Assembly (NCBI GenBank): GCA_900102115.1
Contig: FNAW01000010.1
Span: 1-64,000 of the forward strand
Length of the DNA: 64,000 bases
Direction of reading: 5' to 3'
Source: Blastococcus fimeti
Lineage (GTDB): Bacteria; Actinomycetota; Actinomycetes; Mycobacteriales; Geodermatophilaceae
The notes under the pieces are model-generated. The model made no database searches. It saw only the letters and a program-made list of their open reading frames with translations, and was not told where the DNA came from. Positions 1 through 9,796 of this stretch are shown here, one piece after another. The translations under genes and the position numbers were made by a program. The stretch's first letter is position 1; every line of letters starts with the position of its first letter.

Positions 1-167
1 GGGGAGACCGCGGGGGGGAGCGCTGTTCCGGAATGCCACACCTCTGTCTCGACCCCTGCCGGGCCGCATCCACCCGAACGGCTCCCGGCGCCGTGCCGCG
101 TGGGGCTACAGGGACACCTGCAACGTGCCGATGCTGGTTGTGCCACGCCTTTTCTGATCGGAGCCCC

Positions 168-554
168 ATGCCCCACGTCCTGGTCGTCGACGACGATCCC
201 GTGATCGCCGACCTCGTCGCCTTCCGGCTCGGCCGGCTCGGCCTCGAGGTCTCGGTCGAGGCGGACGGCGAGGCCGGCCTGGCGGCTGCCCGCGCACTGC
301 ACCCCGACCTCGTCGTCCTCGACTGGATGATGCCGCGGATGAACGGCCTGGAGGTCTGCGCCGCCCTGCGCGCCGACGCCGACCCCGGGCTCGCCCGGAC
401 GCCGGTGCTGCTGCTCACCGCCAAGGCCCAGGAGCCCGATCTCGAGCGAGGCTTCGCCGCCGGTGCCACCGACTTCGTCGCCAAGCCGTTCAGCACCCGG
501 GAGCTCATCAGCCGCGTCACCGCCGCGCTGCCGCCCGGCAGCATCCAGGCGTGA
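168..554 (+). CDS. single-domain response regulator (CheY-like receiver)
   Basis: A 128-residue protein that is only a receiver (REC) domain. Visible landmarks are the acidic pocket D8-D10, phosphoacceptor D52 in LDWMMP, T84 and K106 in VAKPF. There is no output domain, so it should act by protein-protein contact. The ATG at 168 is chosen because the REC fold starts there; the frame is open upstream to 33 but that part has no REC character. Its stop overlaps the GTG of the HEAT-repeat gene, which in turn overlaps a glycosyltransferase, so the three probably form one operon in which phosphorylation controls polysaccharide synthesis (inference). No kinase is within the window on this side. The 167 bases upstream show no feature I recognise. 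Confidence 0.9.
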   Translation: MPHVLVVDDDPVIADLVAFRLGRLGLEVSVEADGEAGLAAARALHPDLVVLDWMMPRMNGLEVCAALRADADPGLARTPVLLLTAKAQEPDLERGFAAGATDFVAKPFSTRELISRVTAALPPGSIQA

Positions 555-1615
555 CCGTGGTGCCGGGCCCCGTGCTGCTCGCCGGCACCGGGGTGACCGG
601 ACTGGTCGTGCTCCTGCTCCTCTCGGTCGGCGGGGCACACCTGGCCCGCCGACGCCGGGAACGGCGGGACGCCTCCCGCCGCGCCGAGCTGACGCCGCTG
701 ATCTACTCCCTGCTCGACGGCGAGCAGACCACCCGGTCGCTCGCCGACGCCCCTGCCGTCCTCGACGACGTCGTCCTGCACCTGCTCCCCCAGCTGCGCG
801 GCAGCGATCGCCAGGTGCTGCGCGACCTCCTGGTCTCGCGCGGCGTCGTCGACCGCGCCGCGGAGCAGGTCTCCGCCCGGGCGCCGTGGCGCCGCGGCCG
901 GGCCGCGATGCTGCTGGGCGCCACGGGCAGCACGCGGTACACCCCCGACCTGGTCACCCTGCTCGGGGACCGCTCCCCCGACGTCCGCTCCGCCGCCACC
1001 CGCGCACTGGGCAAGGCCGGCGACGTCGCCGCCGTGCCGCACCTCCTGGCGGCGCTCACCGCGGTCCGCCCGGTGCCCTCCGGCATCGTCGGCATGGCCC
1101 TGCTCGACGTCGGCACGGCCGCCCTGCCCGCACTGCGCGCCGCACTGGACTCCGGCGCGGCACCGGCGCGGGCACTGTCCGCCGGGCTGCTCGGCCTGCA
1201 CGGTGACCTCCCCGCCACGGCCGCGCTCACCGCCGCCCTCGACGATCCCGGCGCGCCCACCGACGTCCGCCGCGCCGCAGCCGGCGCCCTCGGCCGCATC
1301 GGCGCCCCGCAGGCCGGCGACGCCCTCAGCCGGGCGACCGTGCTCGCCACCGATCCGGCGCTGCGTTCGGCGGCGGCCGAGGCCCTGGGACGCATCGGCG
1401 ACCCGGAGTGCGTCCCCGCGCTCGCCGCCGGGATGTCGGCGTCCGACCTGCGGGTGCGGACCGCCTGCGCCGACGCGCTCGCATCGATCACGCCCGAGGG
1501 CCGGGACCGGCTCCGCGTCCTCGGCGCCCTCGACGGCCCGGCCGCGCCCGCGGCCCGGGCGGCTCTCGACGCGGTCTCCTCGGGGATCCGTCGTCCGCTG
1601 GCCGGAGCCCACTGA
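551..1615 (+). CDS. membrane-anchored HEAT-repeat protein
   Basis: A 354-residue protein. One hydrophobic segment at about residues 8-30 is followed by a basic stretch (RRRRERR), giving an N-terminal anchor with the rest in the cytoplasm. From about residue 130 on the sequence is a run of HEAT/PBS-lyase-like repeats, recognisable by recurring units such as RSAATRALGKAGD, RRAAAGALGRIG and RSAAAEALGRIGD. HEAT solenoids are usually binding scaffolds with no enzymatic activity. The GTG start at 551 overlaps the receiver gene's stop, and the stop at 1613-1615 overlaps the glycosyltransferase ATG, so the three are almost certainly translationally coupled. A plausible role is a scaffold linking the receiver to the glycosyltransferase (inference). 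Confidence 0.85.
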   Translation: MTVVPGPVLLAGTGVTGLVVLLLLSVGGAHLARRRRERRDASRRAELTPLIYSLLDGEQTTRSLADAPAVLDDVVLHLLPQLRGSDRQVLRDLLVSRGVVDRAAEQVSARAPWRRGRAAMLLGATGSTRYTPDLVTLLGDRSPDVRSAATRALGKAGDVAAVPHLLAALTAVRPVPSGIVGMALLDVGTAALPALRAALDSGAAPARALSAGLLGLHGDLPATAALTAALDDPGAPTDVRRAAAGALGRIGAPQAGDALSRATVLATDPALRSAAAEALGRIGDPECVPALAAGMSASDLRVRTACADALASITPEGRDRLRVLGALDGPAAPAARAALDAVSSGIRRPLAGAH

Positions 1616-3108
1616 TGCGCGAGTTCGTCGTCGACGCCCTGCTCGCCGCCGGCTGGGTCCTCACCGCCCACGTCGCCCTCTTCCACCTGGTCACGCTGCT
1701 GCTGGTGCTCGCGGGCGCCCGCCGGGTGTGGCACAACCGGCACTGGCGCGGCGTGGAGGGTCACGACGAGACCTTCGCCAGCCCGCTCACCCCCGCCGTC
1801 TCGATCCTCGTGCCCGCCCACGACGAGGAGGCCGGCATCCTGGACACGCTGTCCGCCGCCCTGGGCCAGAAGTACCCGGCCCTCGAGGTCGTGCTGGTCG
1901 ACGACGGCTCCACCGATCGCACGTTCGCCCTCGTGGCCGAGCGCTACGCGCTCCGCGAGGTCACGCCGCGGCCCACCGCCGACCTGCCCGTCGACGGCGC
2001 GATCCTCTCGGTCCACCGCGCGACCACCGGGGACCCGCTGCTGGTCATCCGCAAGGACAGCGTCGGCCGGCGCTCGGACGCCCTCAACGCCGCCCTCAAC
2101 CACGCCCGCCACCCGCTGGTGTGCATGGTGGACGCCGACTCGCTCCTGGAGAACGAGGCGCTCCTGCAGGTCTCCCGGCCCTTCGTCGAGGACCCCGACA
2201 ACGTCGTCGCGGCCGGCGGGGTGATCCGGGCGGCCAACGGCGCGCTCACCGACCGCGGGACGATGGTCGAGCCGCGACTCTCCCGCCGCTGGGTGGTCCG
2301 GGTGCAGGTGATCGAGTACCTGCGCTCGTTCCTGCTCGGACGCACCGGCTGGGCCGACGCACAGGCCCTGCTCATCATCTCGGGCGCCTTCGGGCTCTTC
2401 CGGCGCGACGTCGTCCTGGAGGTCGGCGGCATGGACCCGAACTCCCTGGCCGAGGACGCCGAGCTCGTCGTCACCATCCAGGAGCACCTGCGCCGTCAGC
2501 GGCGTCCGCACCGCGTGGTCTTCGTCCCCCAGACGGTCTGCTGGACCGAGGTGCCCGAGAGCTGGCAGGTGCTGGGCCGGCAGCGCAAGCGCTGGTCGCA
2601 CGGCCTCGGCCAGCTGCTCTGGAAGCACCGCCGGATGATCGGCAATCCGCGCTACGGCCCCATCGGCGTGCTGGCCCTGCCGTTCTTCCTGCTCTTCGAG
2701 CTGCTCGGGCCGGTGATCGAGGTCGTCGGTGTCGCCGCCGTCGTGACCTCGATGGCTCTGGGACTGGTCGAGCCGGCCGTCGCGGGAGCGGTGCTCGTCC
2801 TCGCCGTCGCGCTCGGCGTGCTGCTCTCGGCCACCGCGATCGCGGTCGAGGAACTCACCTACCACCGCTACGGCCGCGGCCGGGACCTGCTCGGGCTCAT
2901 GGGCGCCGCCGTCGTGGAGCACCTCTGGTTCCGGTGGGTGCACTCCTGGTACCGGCTGCGCGGGCTGGCGGCCGCGCTCGCCCGCCGGTCGCCGGTGTGG
3001 ACGGCGATGCCCCGGGTGGGCTTCTCCGGCGACGCCGCGCCCGCCGGACTGCTCGTGCCCGCGGAGCGACCGGTGCCGGCGGATCGACTGGTGCGCGCCG
3101 CCTCCTAG
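1615..3108 (+). CDS. membrane-bound processive family 2 glycosyltransferase
   Basis: A 497-residue protein with a transmembrane helix near residues 10-35, a cytoplasmic GT-A domain, and further membrane helices at about 345-375 and 385-415. The catalytic signature of processive GT2 enzymes (PgaC, hyaluronan and cellulose synthases) is complete: DDGSTD at 96-101, DADS at 173-176, ED at 280-281 and QRKRW at 323-327. It should polymerise a nucleotide sugar into an exopolysaccharide at the membrane; the sugar cannot be told from sequence. ATG at 1615 overlaps the HEAT gene's stop; the frame is open upstream but that part overlaps the HEAT coding region. The stop overlaps that of the convergent lipoprotein gene. 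Confidence 0.88.
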   Translation: MREFVVDALLAAGWVLTAHVALFHLVTLLLVLAGARRVWHNRHWRGVEGHDETFASPLTPAVSILVPAHDEEAGILDTLSAALGQKYPALEVVLVDDGSTDRTFALVAERYALREVTPRPTADLPVDGAILSVHRATTGDPLLVIRKDSVGRRSDALNAALNHARHPLVCMVDADSLLENEALLQVSRPFVEDPDNVVAAGGVIRAANGALTDRGTMVEPRLSRRWVVRVQVIEYLRSFLLGRTGWADAQALLIISGAFGLFRRDVVLEVGGMDPNSLAEDAELVVTIQEHLRRQRRPHRVVFVPQTVCWTEVPESWQVLGRQRKRWSHGLGQLLWKHRRMIGNPRYGPIGVLALPFFLLFELLGPVIEVVGVAAVVTSMALGLVEPAVAGAVLVLAVALGVLLSATAIAVEELTYHRYGRGRDLLGLMGAAVVEHLWFRWVHSWYRLRGLAAALARRSPVWTAMPRVGFSGDAAPAGLLVPAERPVPADRLVRAAS

Positions 3109-3479
3109 CCGGGCGGCTCGGCGGGGCATCCCCTGGCGCTGATCTCGGCGAACTGGGTGACCAGCTCCGGTGAGACGGCCAGCGCGTCGTGCCACCGCTT
3201 CCACTGCTCGTGCGTGAAGCCGGCGGCGGCGAGGTGCGTGTCGAGCTCGATGGTGAACTGCGCCTCGTCGGCGTAGTTGGCCGACGCGACCGTGCACTGC
3301 CGGGCGAACTCGACCTCGGCGATCCGTCCGGTCGCCGCGTCGGCGGGCGTGCCGGTGGGCGTCGCCGCGGCGGGCTCGGCTGCCGGTTCCTGGGCGCCGC
3401 AGGCGGCCGTGGTCCCGAGCACCGCCAGCGCGGCCAGGGCGACGAGCCCCCGCGCCAGGCGGCGGTCACCGCACCACAA
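3105..3479 (-). CDS. small putative lipoprotein
   Basis: A 124-residue protein. An arginine-containing N-terminus and hydrophobic run are followed by TTAAC, a plausible though imperfect lipobox with the modified cysteine at residue 27. An Ala/Pro/Thr-rich linker and a small domain of about 75 residues follow, with cysteines near 42 and 119. I recognise no family. The start is uncertain: the frame begins with TTG at 3479, inside the end of the upstream gene (stop at 3466), which would fit translational coupling with that exported protein. It converges on the glycosyltransferase with overlapping stop codons. Confidence 0.6.
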   Translation of the reverse strand: MWCGDRRLARGLVALAALAVLGTTAACGAQEPAAEPAAATPTGTPADAATGRIAEVEFARQCTVASANYADEAQFTIELDTHLAAAGFTHEQWKRWHDALAVSPELVTQFAEISARGCPAEPPG

Positions 3480-4305
3480 GGGTCACCGTCCCGGATGCGG
3501 TCCGCGGGGCGGCGGAGGTGTAGGCGATGACGAGCGGCAGCGTGTAGGTCCCGCGGGTCATGCCCGTGGTGTCCAGGCGGAGGGCGACCTGGTCGGTGGA
3601 GCGCCCGATCAGCGCGGGGCCCATTGCCGGGCGGCTCACGGCCGCATCGCCGGGATAGCCGACGACGAGCCCGGCGGGCAGCCGCCCCGCGCGGACGGTG
3701 AAGTCCGCGAGGTCCGCCTGCCCGGCGCTGAAGGCGAGCTGGACGAAGGCGTTGCTCCCGGCCGGGACCGTCAGGTCGGTCGTGCCCTGGGTGAAGTCCG
3801 GCCCGGTGGCGGGGACGACCGGCACCGTGACGGTGACCGTGGTGCTGAAGTCGCGCGCCTTGTCGTCGTTGCCGCTGCCGACCTCCTTGCACTGCCCGTT
3901 GTCGCCGCAGGTGCTGGTGTAGGCCGACACGACGGTCAAGGGGAACGACGAACGCTGCGTGTGGGGCACCTGCACCTTGAACGCGGTGAAGTCGCGCGTG
4001 CTGCCGACGAGGGTCTCCGAGCCGTACAGCGAGGTGTCGGCGCCGCCGCGCGTGGTCGGGTAGCTGACGGTGACCCCGGCGGGTGCGCTCACCGTCGTCG
4101 ACCAGTTCGTCACGGTCTGGTCGCCGGTCCAGACGATCGACAGCCAGGCGGTCTGGCCGGGGACGACGGCGGCGGTCTGCGTGGTGAGCGCACGGACACC
4201 GGTCTTGTCCACGTCCGCGGCCGCCGGGGACGTGCCGAGAAGCGGAGCGGTCAGCACCGCGACGAGGGCGAGGACGAGGACGGCACCCCGCCGGCGTCCC
4301 GACAT
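3466..4305 (-). CDS. secreted protein of unknown function
   Basis: A 279-residue exported protein. ATG at 4305 is preferred over an upstream frame extension because it gives a classic signal peptide: MSGRRR, a hydrophobic core, then a likely cleavage after SPAAA. The mature part is rich in Thr, Val and Ser with alternating beta-strand-like stretches, has a CGDNGQC loop that could form a disulfide, and appears to contain two similar beta-sandwich halves (about 40-140 and 155-279). It resembles Ig-like or invasin-like extracellular modules but I cannot name a family. The following lipoprotein gene overlaps its end, so the two may be co-expressed and work at the cell surface. Confidence 0.65.
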   Translation of the reverse strand: MSGRRRGAVLVLALVAVLTAPLLGTSPAAADVDKTGVRALTTQTAAVVPGQTAWLSIVWTGDQTVTNWSTTVSAPAGVTVSYPTTRGGADTSLYGSETLVGSTRDFTAFKVQVPHTQRSSFPLTVVSAYTSTCGDNGQCKEVGSGNDDKARDFSTTVTVTVPVVPATGPDFTQGTTDLTVPAGSNAFVQLAFSAGQADLADFTVRAGRLPAGLVVGYPGDAAVSRPAMGPALIGRSTDQVALRLDTTGMTRGTYTLPLVIAYTSAAPRTASGTVTLVVR

Positions 4306-4385
4306 GCGCGCGAGCGCCACACTGCCCCCCGGGTCCTCCCCGACGGGGAGACCATGGTGGGAGCCCGTCCGCCACGGAACGCTAG

Positions 4386-5945
<1,560 letters not shown>

Positions 5946-5952
5946 GCTTCGC

Positions 5953-6300
5953 GTGAAGCCACTCCCCCTGCCGGTGTTCGAGGCGCTGGTCGCCGACGCG
6001 CTCGACGAGGTGCCGCCCGACCTGCTGGCGCTGATGGACAACGTCGTCGTCCTGGTCGAGGACCGGAACCCCGAGGAACCGGACCTGCTCGGCATCTACG
6101 AGGGGTTCGCCCTGACCGAGCGCGGCTGGGAGTACGGCGGGGCGCTGCCGGACCGGATCATGATCTACCGCGAGGCGATCTGCGACATCTGCGAGACGGC
6201 CGAGGAGATCGTCGAGGAGGTCACGATCACCGTCGTCCACGAGATCGCGCACCACTTCGGCATCGAGGAGGAGCGCCTGCACGAGCTCGGCTGGGGCTGA
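5953..6300 (+). CDS. small zincin-like metallopeptidase (Zincin_1 family)
   Basis: A 115-residue protein with the extended zinc-binding motif HEIAHHFGIEEERL: ligands H96 and H100 with the general-base glutamate between them, and a downstream acidic residue in the place of the third ligand. Length and motif match the Zincin_1 (PF06262) family of minimal actinobacterial metallopeptidase-fold proteins, whose substrate is unknown. There is no signal peptide, so it should be cytoplasmic. The GTG at 5953 lies 7 bases after guaB1, suggesting cotranscription. A pair of family A hairpins follows 15 bases after the stop. Confidence 0.85.
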   Translation: MKPLPLPVFEALVADALDEVPPDLLALMDNVVVLVEDRNPEEPDLLGIYEGFALTERGWEYGGALPDRIMIYREAICDICETAEEIVEEVTITVVHEIAHHFGIEEERLHELGWG

Positions 6301-6315
6301 CCCCGCCCCCCTCCC

Positions 6316-6360
6316 GACTTTCCGCACCGAAAGTCTCGGACTTTCGGTGCAGAAAGTCCG
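6316..6360. repeat. family A tandem hairpin pair
   Basis: Two hairpins lie head to head: GACTTTCCGCACCGAAAGTC at 6316-6335, and at 6337-6360 a hairpin with core GACTTTCGGTGCAGAAAGTC and flanking C/G pairs giving 9-base arms. The first is close to the reverse complement of the second. The same unit recurs at 32806, 37357 and 58612. It lies between two same-strand genes. No T-tract follows, so an intrinsic-terminator role is possible but unproven. Confidence 0.85.
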
Positions 6361-6389
6361 GGGGAGCGCGGCGGGTAGCGTTTTGCGAC

Positions 6390-6725
6390 GTGCCCGACAA
6401 CATCGCCGCCACCGGCAAGCTGCCGATCAAGATGCTGCACGACCGCATCCTGGTCGCGCTCCGCAAGGAGGACGGTGACCGGCGGTCCAGCGGCGGCATC
6501 CTCATCCCCGCGACCGCCCAGGTGGCCAAGCGGCTGGTCTGGGGCGAGGCCAAGGGCGTGGGCCCGAGCGTGCGCCAGGTCAAGGTCGGCGACCAGGTGC
6601 TCTTCTCCCCCGAGGACCAGCACGAGGTCGAGGTGCACGGCGAGGACCTGATCATCCTCCGCGAGCGCGACGTGCACGCCGTCGCCGCCGAGCGCATCGA
6701 GGAATCGACCGGCCTGTACCTCTAG
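6390..6725 (+). CDS. GroES-like co-chaperonin homologue
   Basis: A 111-residue Cpn10/GroES-fold protein starting at GTG 6390. It keeps the core LHDRILVAL, a mobile-loop-like segment with the hydrophobic triplet ILI after SSGG, the KVGDQVLF strand and the terminal LIILRERDVHAV. It differs from a standard GroES: an N-terminal extension of about 12 residues, a shortened turn before KVGD, and a C-terminal tail ESTGLYL. No groEL is adjacent. It may be a second, specialised co-chaperonin or a divergent Cpn10-fold protein. It lies alone between the family A hairpins and the convergent marR gene. Confidence 0.8.
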   Translation: MPDNIAATGKLPIKMLHDRILVALRKEDGDRRSSGGILIPATAQVAKRLVWGEAKGVGPSVRQVKVGDQVLFSPEDQHEVEVHGEDLIILRERDVHAVAAERIEESTGLYL

Positions 6726-6732
6726 GTCTCGG

Positions 6733-7215
6733 TCAGGACGGCGGGGACGGCGGCTCGGCGCGGGCGTGGCGGGTGATGACCGCGGTCATGTCCTCCAGCC
6801 ACCTGCGGACGACGGCCAGCTCCTCGTCGCTGTAGCCCTCCATCGCGCCCACCAGGTCACGCGCCAGTCCGCCGAAGTGCTCGGCACCGGCGGCCATCGC
6901 GGTCTGGGACATCTCCAGGCCCACGCGCCGCCGGTCCTCGGGATCGCGCACCCGCCGGACGTGGCCCACCCGCTCCAGCCGGTCGACCAGCGCGGTCACC
7001 GACGCCGAGCGGAGGTCGACCGCCTCGCCCAAACGGCCGGCTGTCAGCGCCTCCCCCCGGCGGGCGGCGTCCATGATCGCGACCAGCGCCCGGACGTCGG
7101 TGCGGTTGAGCCCGTGCACGTCCGCGAACCGCTGACCGACCGCGTCCAGCTCGACGTTCAGCCGGCGCAGCAGGAGGCCCAGCTCCTGGCGGGCACGGGT
7201 CGCCTCGTCGTCCAC
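6733..7215 (-). CDS. MarR-family transcriptional regulator
   Basis: A 160-residue winged-helix protein. The recognition helix region (LGEAVDLRSASVTALVDRLERVG) is followed by the wing with the MarR-type DPEDRRRVGLE motif, and dimerisation helices sit at both ends. GTG at 7215 is used. It is transcribed away from an MMPL exporter, with a 78-base shared intergenic region that holds an inverted repeat, so it most likely represses that exporter and itself until a ligand binds. The ligand is unknown; MarR proteins usually sense aromatic or lipophilic compounds. Confidence 0.9.
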   Translation of the reverse strand: MDDEATRARQELGLLLRRLNVELDAVGQRFADVHGLNRTDVRALVAIMDAARRGEALTAGRLGEAVDLRSASVTALVDRLERVGHVRRVRDPEDRRRVGLEMSQTAMAAGAEHFGGLARDLVGAMEGYSDEELAVVRRWLEDMTAVITRHARAEPPSPPS

Positions 7216-7249
7216 CCAGCACCTCCGCTCGCACGTCGTCCCGGTCCGC

Positions 7250-7279
7250 GATAATCTCTCGACGATCGAGATAATCGAC
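7250..7279. promoter_or_regulatory. probable MarR operator
   Basis: The marR/MMPL intergenic region contains TCTCGA-CGA-TCGAGA (7257-7271), framed by two direct copies of GATAATC at 7250-7256 and 7270-7276. A spaced ATAATC/TCGAGATAAT dyad is the size of MarR sites. It lies 15-45 bases before the MMPL ATG, where a repressor could block both divergent promoters. The role is inferred from position and symmetry. Confidence 0.6.
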
Positions 7280-7293
7280 CGTCAAGGGACATC

Positions 7294-9429
7294 ATGCCTC
7301 GCCGCACCCGCATCCTCCGCTGGCTGATCCCGGCCCTCGTCGCCATCGCCTGGCTCGTCCTGGCCGGTCCGCTGGGCTCCTTCAGCGGCAAGCTGGCCGA
7401 GGTCTCGGAGAACGACTCCGCCGCCTTCCTGCCCGACAGCGCGGAGTCCACCCGGGTCACCGAGCTGAGCCGGGCGTTCCAGAGCGAGCGCACCCTGCCG
7501 GTGATCCTGCTCTGGGAGAGCGAGGACGGCGCCCTCGACCCCGCGGTGCAGGCCGAGGCGCAGAACCGGCTGGACCAGGCGATCGCGATCGCCGAGGACG
7601 CCGGCGCGCTCGAGGGCGAGGCCTCCCCCGTTCTCCCGTCCGAGGACGGCGAGGCCGTGCAGGCGGTGCTGCCGTTCGACCCCGACCTCGGCGACACGCT
7701 CAACGAGGTCATCGCCGACCTGCGCGGCCTGGACGGCATCGACGGCACCACCGCCTTCGTGACCGGCCCCGGCGCGATCTTCTCCGACTTCTCCGAGGGC
7801 TTCTCGGGCATCGACGGCCTGCTGCTGCTCGCGGCGTTCGGCGTCGTCCTGCTGATCCTGCTGGTCGTCTACCGCAGCCCGCTGCTGCCGTTTCTGGTCA
7901 TCGGCACCGCCGGCATGGCGCTGGTCGTGTCCCTCGCGGTCGCCTACTTCCTGGCCAAGCAGGGCTGGATCGCGGTCAACGGCCAGAGCCAGGGCATCGC
8001 CTCGATCCTGGTCGTCGGCGCGGCGACCGACTACGGCCTGCTGCTGGTCGCCCGGTACCGCGAGGAGCTCCGCCAGGAGGAGTCGAGGTACACCGCGATG
8101 CGGGTGGCCCTGAAGCAGTCCTGGGAGCCGATCCTCGCCTCGGGCGGCACGGTCATCCTCGGCGTCCTGTGCCTGCTCTTCTCCGACCTCGGCTCCAACC
8201 GCGGCCTCGGCCCGATCTCCGCCGTCTGCATCGCCTTCGCCATGCTCGCCGCGCTCACCTTCCTGCCCGCGGTGCTGGTGCTGTTCGGCCGGGCCGCGTT
8301 CTGGCCGTTCCGCCCGACGTACGGCGAGGAGCACGCCCACGGCACGGGCTGGGAGCGGATCTCCACCTCGGTCGGCCGCCGTCCGACCCGGTACCTGCTC
8401 GGCAGCGTCGGCGCGCTCGTCGTCCTGGCGCTCTTCCTGCCCACCTTCGACTCCGACGGCATCCCGCTGTCCGAGGCCGTCCGCGGGGGTTCCGAGTCCG
8501 GCGAAGGCCAGGAGGCCATCGCCCGGCACTACGAGGCCGGCGCCGCCAGCCCGGCCGTCATCATCACGCCGGTCGAGAGCTGGCAGGAGGTCGCGGACGC
8601 CGCGGCCGGGACCGACGGCGTGGCCGAGGTCGAGCCGTTCACCGGTGCGCCGGCCGGGCCGCCCGGAGCCGGCGGGGGCGAGCCGCTCGAGGTCGACGGC
8701 CTGGTCCGCCTCGAGGCCACCCTCGACGACGCCCCGGACAGCGAGGCCGCGCAGAGCACCGTCTCCGACCTGCGGACGACGGTCAGCGACGTCGACCCCG
8801 ACGCCCTCGTCGGCGGCTCGTCGGCGCAGGACCTGGACACCCAGGAGACCGCCGCCCGCGACCTGCTGGTGATCGTCCCGCTGGTGCTGCTGGTGATCAC
8901 CGTCGTGCTGGCCCTGCTGCTCCGCGCGGTCGTGGCGCCGCTGCTGCTGGTCGGCACCGTCGCGCTCAGCACGGCGGCGACGGTCGGCGTCGCGGCGCTC
9001 GCCTTCGACCACCTGTTCTCGTTCCCGGGCAGCGATCCGCAGGTGCTGCTGATCGGCTTCGTGTTCCTGGTGGCGCTGGGGATCGACTACAACATCTTCC
9101 TCATGACCCGAGCCCGGGAGGAGTCGATGCGGCACGGGACCCGGGACGGCGTCCTGCGAGCGCTGGCGGTGACCGGCGGGGTGATCACGAGCGCCGGCCT
9201 GGTGCTCGCGGCCACCTTCGGGGCGCTGACCGTGCTGCCGCTGGTCATCCTCATCCAGCTCGGGTTCCTGGTCGGTTTCGGCGTCCTGCTGGACACCTTC
9301 GTCGTCCGCACGCTGCTGGTGCCGGCCGCCGTCCACCTGCTCGGCGACAAGGTCTGGTGGCCCAGCGCGCTGGCGAAGGGCCCGACCGAGCCGGACGCCG
9401 ACGACGACCGCGAGCTCGAGCGCGTCTAG
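7294..9429 (+). CDS. MMPL/RND-family membrane exporter
   Basis: A 711-residue protein with the RND layout: one N-terminal helix, an extracytoplasmic domain (about 32-165), a block of helices to about residue 345, a second long loop (about 385-520) and a final helical block to about 690. The first intramembrane block contains GAATDYGLLLVARYREE and the second GIDYNIFLMTRAREE, the paired motifs of actinobacterial MMPL proteins, whose acidic or tyrosine residues take part in proton coupling. It ends in an acidic cytoplasmic tail. The substrate is probably a lipid or hydrophobic toxic compound. ATG at 7294 has AGGGA just upstream. Control by the divergent MarR protein is likely. Confidence 0.9.
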   Translation: MPRRTRILRWLIPALVAIAWLVLAGPLGSFSGKLAEVSENDSAAFLPDSAESTRVTELSRAFQSERTLPVILLWESEDGALDPAVQAEAQNRLDQAIAIAEDAGALEGEASPVLPSEDGEAVQAVLPFDPDLGDTLNEVIADLRGLDGIDGTTAFVTGPGAIFSDFSEGFSGIDGLLLLAAFGVVLLILLVVYRSPLLPFLVIGTAGMALVVSLAVAYFLAKQGWIAVNGQSQGIASILVVGAATDYGLLLVARYREELRQEESRYTAMRVALKQSWEPILASGGTVILGVLCLLFSDLGSNRGLGPISAVCIAFAMLAALTFLPAVLVLFGRAAFWPFRPTYGEEHAHGTGWERISTSVGRRPTRYLLGSVGALVVLALFLPTFDSDGIPLSEAVRGGSESGEGQEAIARHYEAGAASPAVIITPVESWQEVADAAAGTDGVAEVEPFTGAPAGPPGAGGGEPLEVDGLVRLEATLDDAPDSEAAQSTVSDLRTTVSDVDPDALVGGSSAQDLDTQETAARDLLVIVPLVLLVITVVLALLLRAVVAPLLLVGTVALSTAATVGVAALAFDHLFSFPGSDPQVLLIGFVFLVALGIDYNIFLMTRAREESMRHGTRDGVLRALAVTGGVITSAGLVLAATFGALTVLPLVILIQLGFLVGFGVLLDTFVVRTLLVPAAVHLLGDKVWWPSALAKGPTEPDADDDRELERV

Positions 9430-9507
9430 CCGAGTGCCGGGTTGCGGTCGTCGACACGCACCGGCGCGCCGGACGAAGTGACCGTGACCCCGCACTCGGC
9501 GGGAGCG

Positions 9508-9717
9508 TCAGCCGGCGACGGCGATCCAGCCGATCAGTGCGACACCGACCAGCACCCACGCCAGTGGGACGCGGTCGACCCAGCGGGCGGCGCCGAGCAG
9601 CCGATTGCCGAACAGCACCCAGGCGGCGACCGTCGTGCCGAGGGCGACCACCGGGTAGACCCACCACGCCAGGATCACGAACACGGCGGCGACCGAGTCC
9701 CAGTTCGCCAGGCCCAT
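9508..9717 (-). CDS. small membrane protein, start uncertain
   Basis: Two or three hydrophobic helices are visible: WDSVAAVFVILAWWVYPVVA, then TTVAAWVLFG, and VPLAWVLVGVALIGWIAVAG at the end. ATG at 9717 gives 69 residues. Upstream in the same frame is another convincing membrane segment (YLLFLLPWFFLAVGG, about 9765-9720), yet no ATG, GTG or TTG lies between it and a GTG deep inside pheA. So the true start may be a rare codon such as CTG near 9762, or the gene may have lost its start. It follows pheA on the same strand. No family recognised. Confidence 0.5.
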   Translation of the reverse strand: MGLANWDSVAAVFVILAWWVYPVVALGTTVAAWVLFGNRLLGAARWVDRVPLAWVLVGVALIGWIAVAG

Positions 9718-9796
9718 TGTCCCGCCGACGGCCAGGAAGAACCACGGGAGCAGGAACAGCAGGTAGGAAGCGTAGCGGCGCGGACCCCCGAAGGGC

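Noticed and set aside
703-3297. Long minus-strand frame opposite the HEAT and glycosyltransferase genes
   Set aside because: Same compositional artefact; the plus-strand genes have clear family motifs.
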